From: Phyllobacteriaceae bacterium
GTDB taxonomy: Bacteria > Pseudomonadota > Alphaproteobacteria > Rhizobiales > Rhizobiaceae
DNA length: 6,358 nt
Assembly: GCA_024645155.1 (NCBI GenBank)
Contig: JAHEGF010000194.1
Span: forward strand, 1-6,358
Reading direction: 5' to 3'
Position 1 is the first letter of the stretch; each line of letters starts with the position of its first letter. The notes beneath the pieces are model-generated. The model was given only the letters and a program-made list of their open reading frames with translations, was not told where the DNA came from and searched no databases. Below are positions 6,143 to 6,358 of this stretch, in pieces. A program made the position numbers and the translations under genes.

Positions 6143-6358
6143 ATGACTTACGACGTAGCCATCATCGGTGCAGGCCACAACGGTCTGGCCGCCGGGGTCC
6201 ACTTGGCGCAAAAAGGCTGGAAAGTTGGGGTTTTCGAGGGTTCTTCCGTAGCCGGGGGCGCAGTCCGCACCGACGAGTTGACAGCTCCGGGATTTCGCCA
6301 TGACCGCGGCGCCATGAATCTCAGCCTTTTTGCCGGATCACCATTTTTCCGTGCATAT
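6143..6358 (+). CDS. PYROXD2/CrtI-like FAD-dependent oxidoreductase, N-terminal part only
   Basis: The first 72 codons of a flavoprotein run off the right edge. The dinucleotide-binding fold is intact: GAGHNG at 9-14, the ribose-binding Glu32, GG at 38-39, then PGFRHD and a LFAGSP stretch. It is a paralogue of the FAD gene at 5227-3650: hand alignment without gaps gives about 24 identities over 69 residues. Full-length relatives are about 520-540 residues, so most of it is missing here. ATG at 6143 places the first strand at residues 4-8, as usual in this family, and GGGG (6133-6136) could act as a weak ribosome binding site. An in-frame ATG at 6107 would add 12 residues but has no visible ribosome binding site. 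It is transcribed away from the isatin-hydrolase operon and probably shares its control region. The substrate is unknown. Confidence 0.85.
   Translation, partial: MTYDVAIIGAGHNGLAAGVHLAQKGWKVGVFEGSSVAGGAVRTDELTAPGFRHDRGAMNLSLFAGSPFFRAY

Noticed and set aside
6032..6301. 89-codon minus-strand open frame ending at the cyclase start
   Set aside because: It is mostly antisense to the conserved N-terminus of the divergent FAD gene and crosses the promoter region. The ATGA contact with the cyclase start appears accidental.
1..6358. CRISPR array, tRNA, insertion sequence or phage attachment site
   Set aside because: No regularly spaced repeats, cloverleaf, transposase or terminal inverted repeats were seen; coding genes fill nearly the whole window.

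Overview
This window looks like part of a catabolic gene cluster for indole or other aromatic compounds in a GC-moderate Proteobacterium. My best guess is an alphaproteobacterium of the Hyphomicrobiales or Rhodobacterales kind. That guess rests on codon usage and on how the isatin-hydrolase-like and IorA-like proteins compare with family members I remember; no rRNA or housekeeping marker is present.

Layout. Five genes run on the minus strand in one tightly packed series, in transcription order: a cyclase-family metal hydrolase closely resembling isatin hydrolase (6035-5244); a PYROXD2/CrtI-like FAD oxidoreductase (5227-3650); a MarR-type regulator starting at GTG (3647-3138); a large indolepyruvate oxidoreductase alpha-like subunit, IorA (3081-880); and the matching long-form beta-like subunit, IorB (883 to the left edge, incomplete). 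The gaps are about 16, 2 and 56 bases, followed by a 4-base ATGA overlap, so this is very probably one operon. On the plus strand, diverging from the cyclase gene across a 107-base spacer, a second FAD oxidoreductase of the same family starts at 6143 and runs off the right edge.

How the genes may work together. IorAB enzymes oxidatively decarboxylate arylpyruvates such as indolepyruvate to arylacetyl-CoA. Isatin hydrolase opens the ring of isatin, an oxidised indole intermediate on a route towards anthranilate. MarR proteins are established regulators of indole-acetate (auxin) catabolism in other bacteria. Two FAD oxidoreductases flanking the hydrolase could supply oxidation steps between indolic intermediates. 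A regulated tryptophan/indolepyruvate/indole-acetate degradation module is therefore a reasonable hypothesis, but the roles of the FAD enzymes and the true substrate of IorAB cannot be read from sequence alone.

Non-coding structure. The only long spacer is 6036-6142; it carries an AT-rich element with a direct repeat and a partial dyad that could be a MarR operator. The marR-iorA gap holds a strong two-part hairpin just upstream of the iorA ribosome binding site. I see no tRNA, rRNA, CRISPR array, insertion sequence or attachment site. No stretch over 300 bases lacks a gene.
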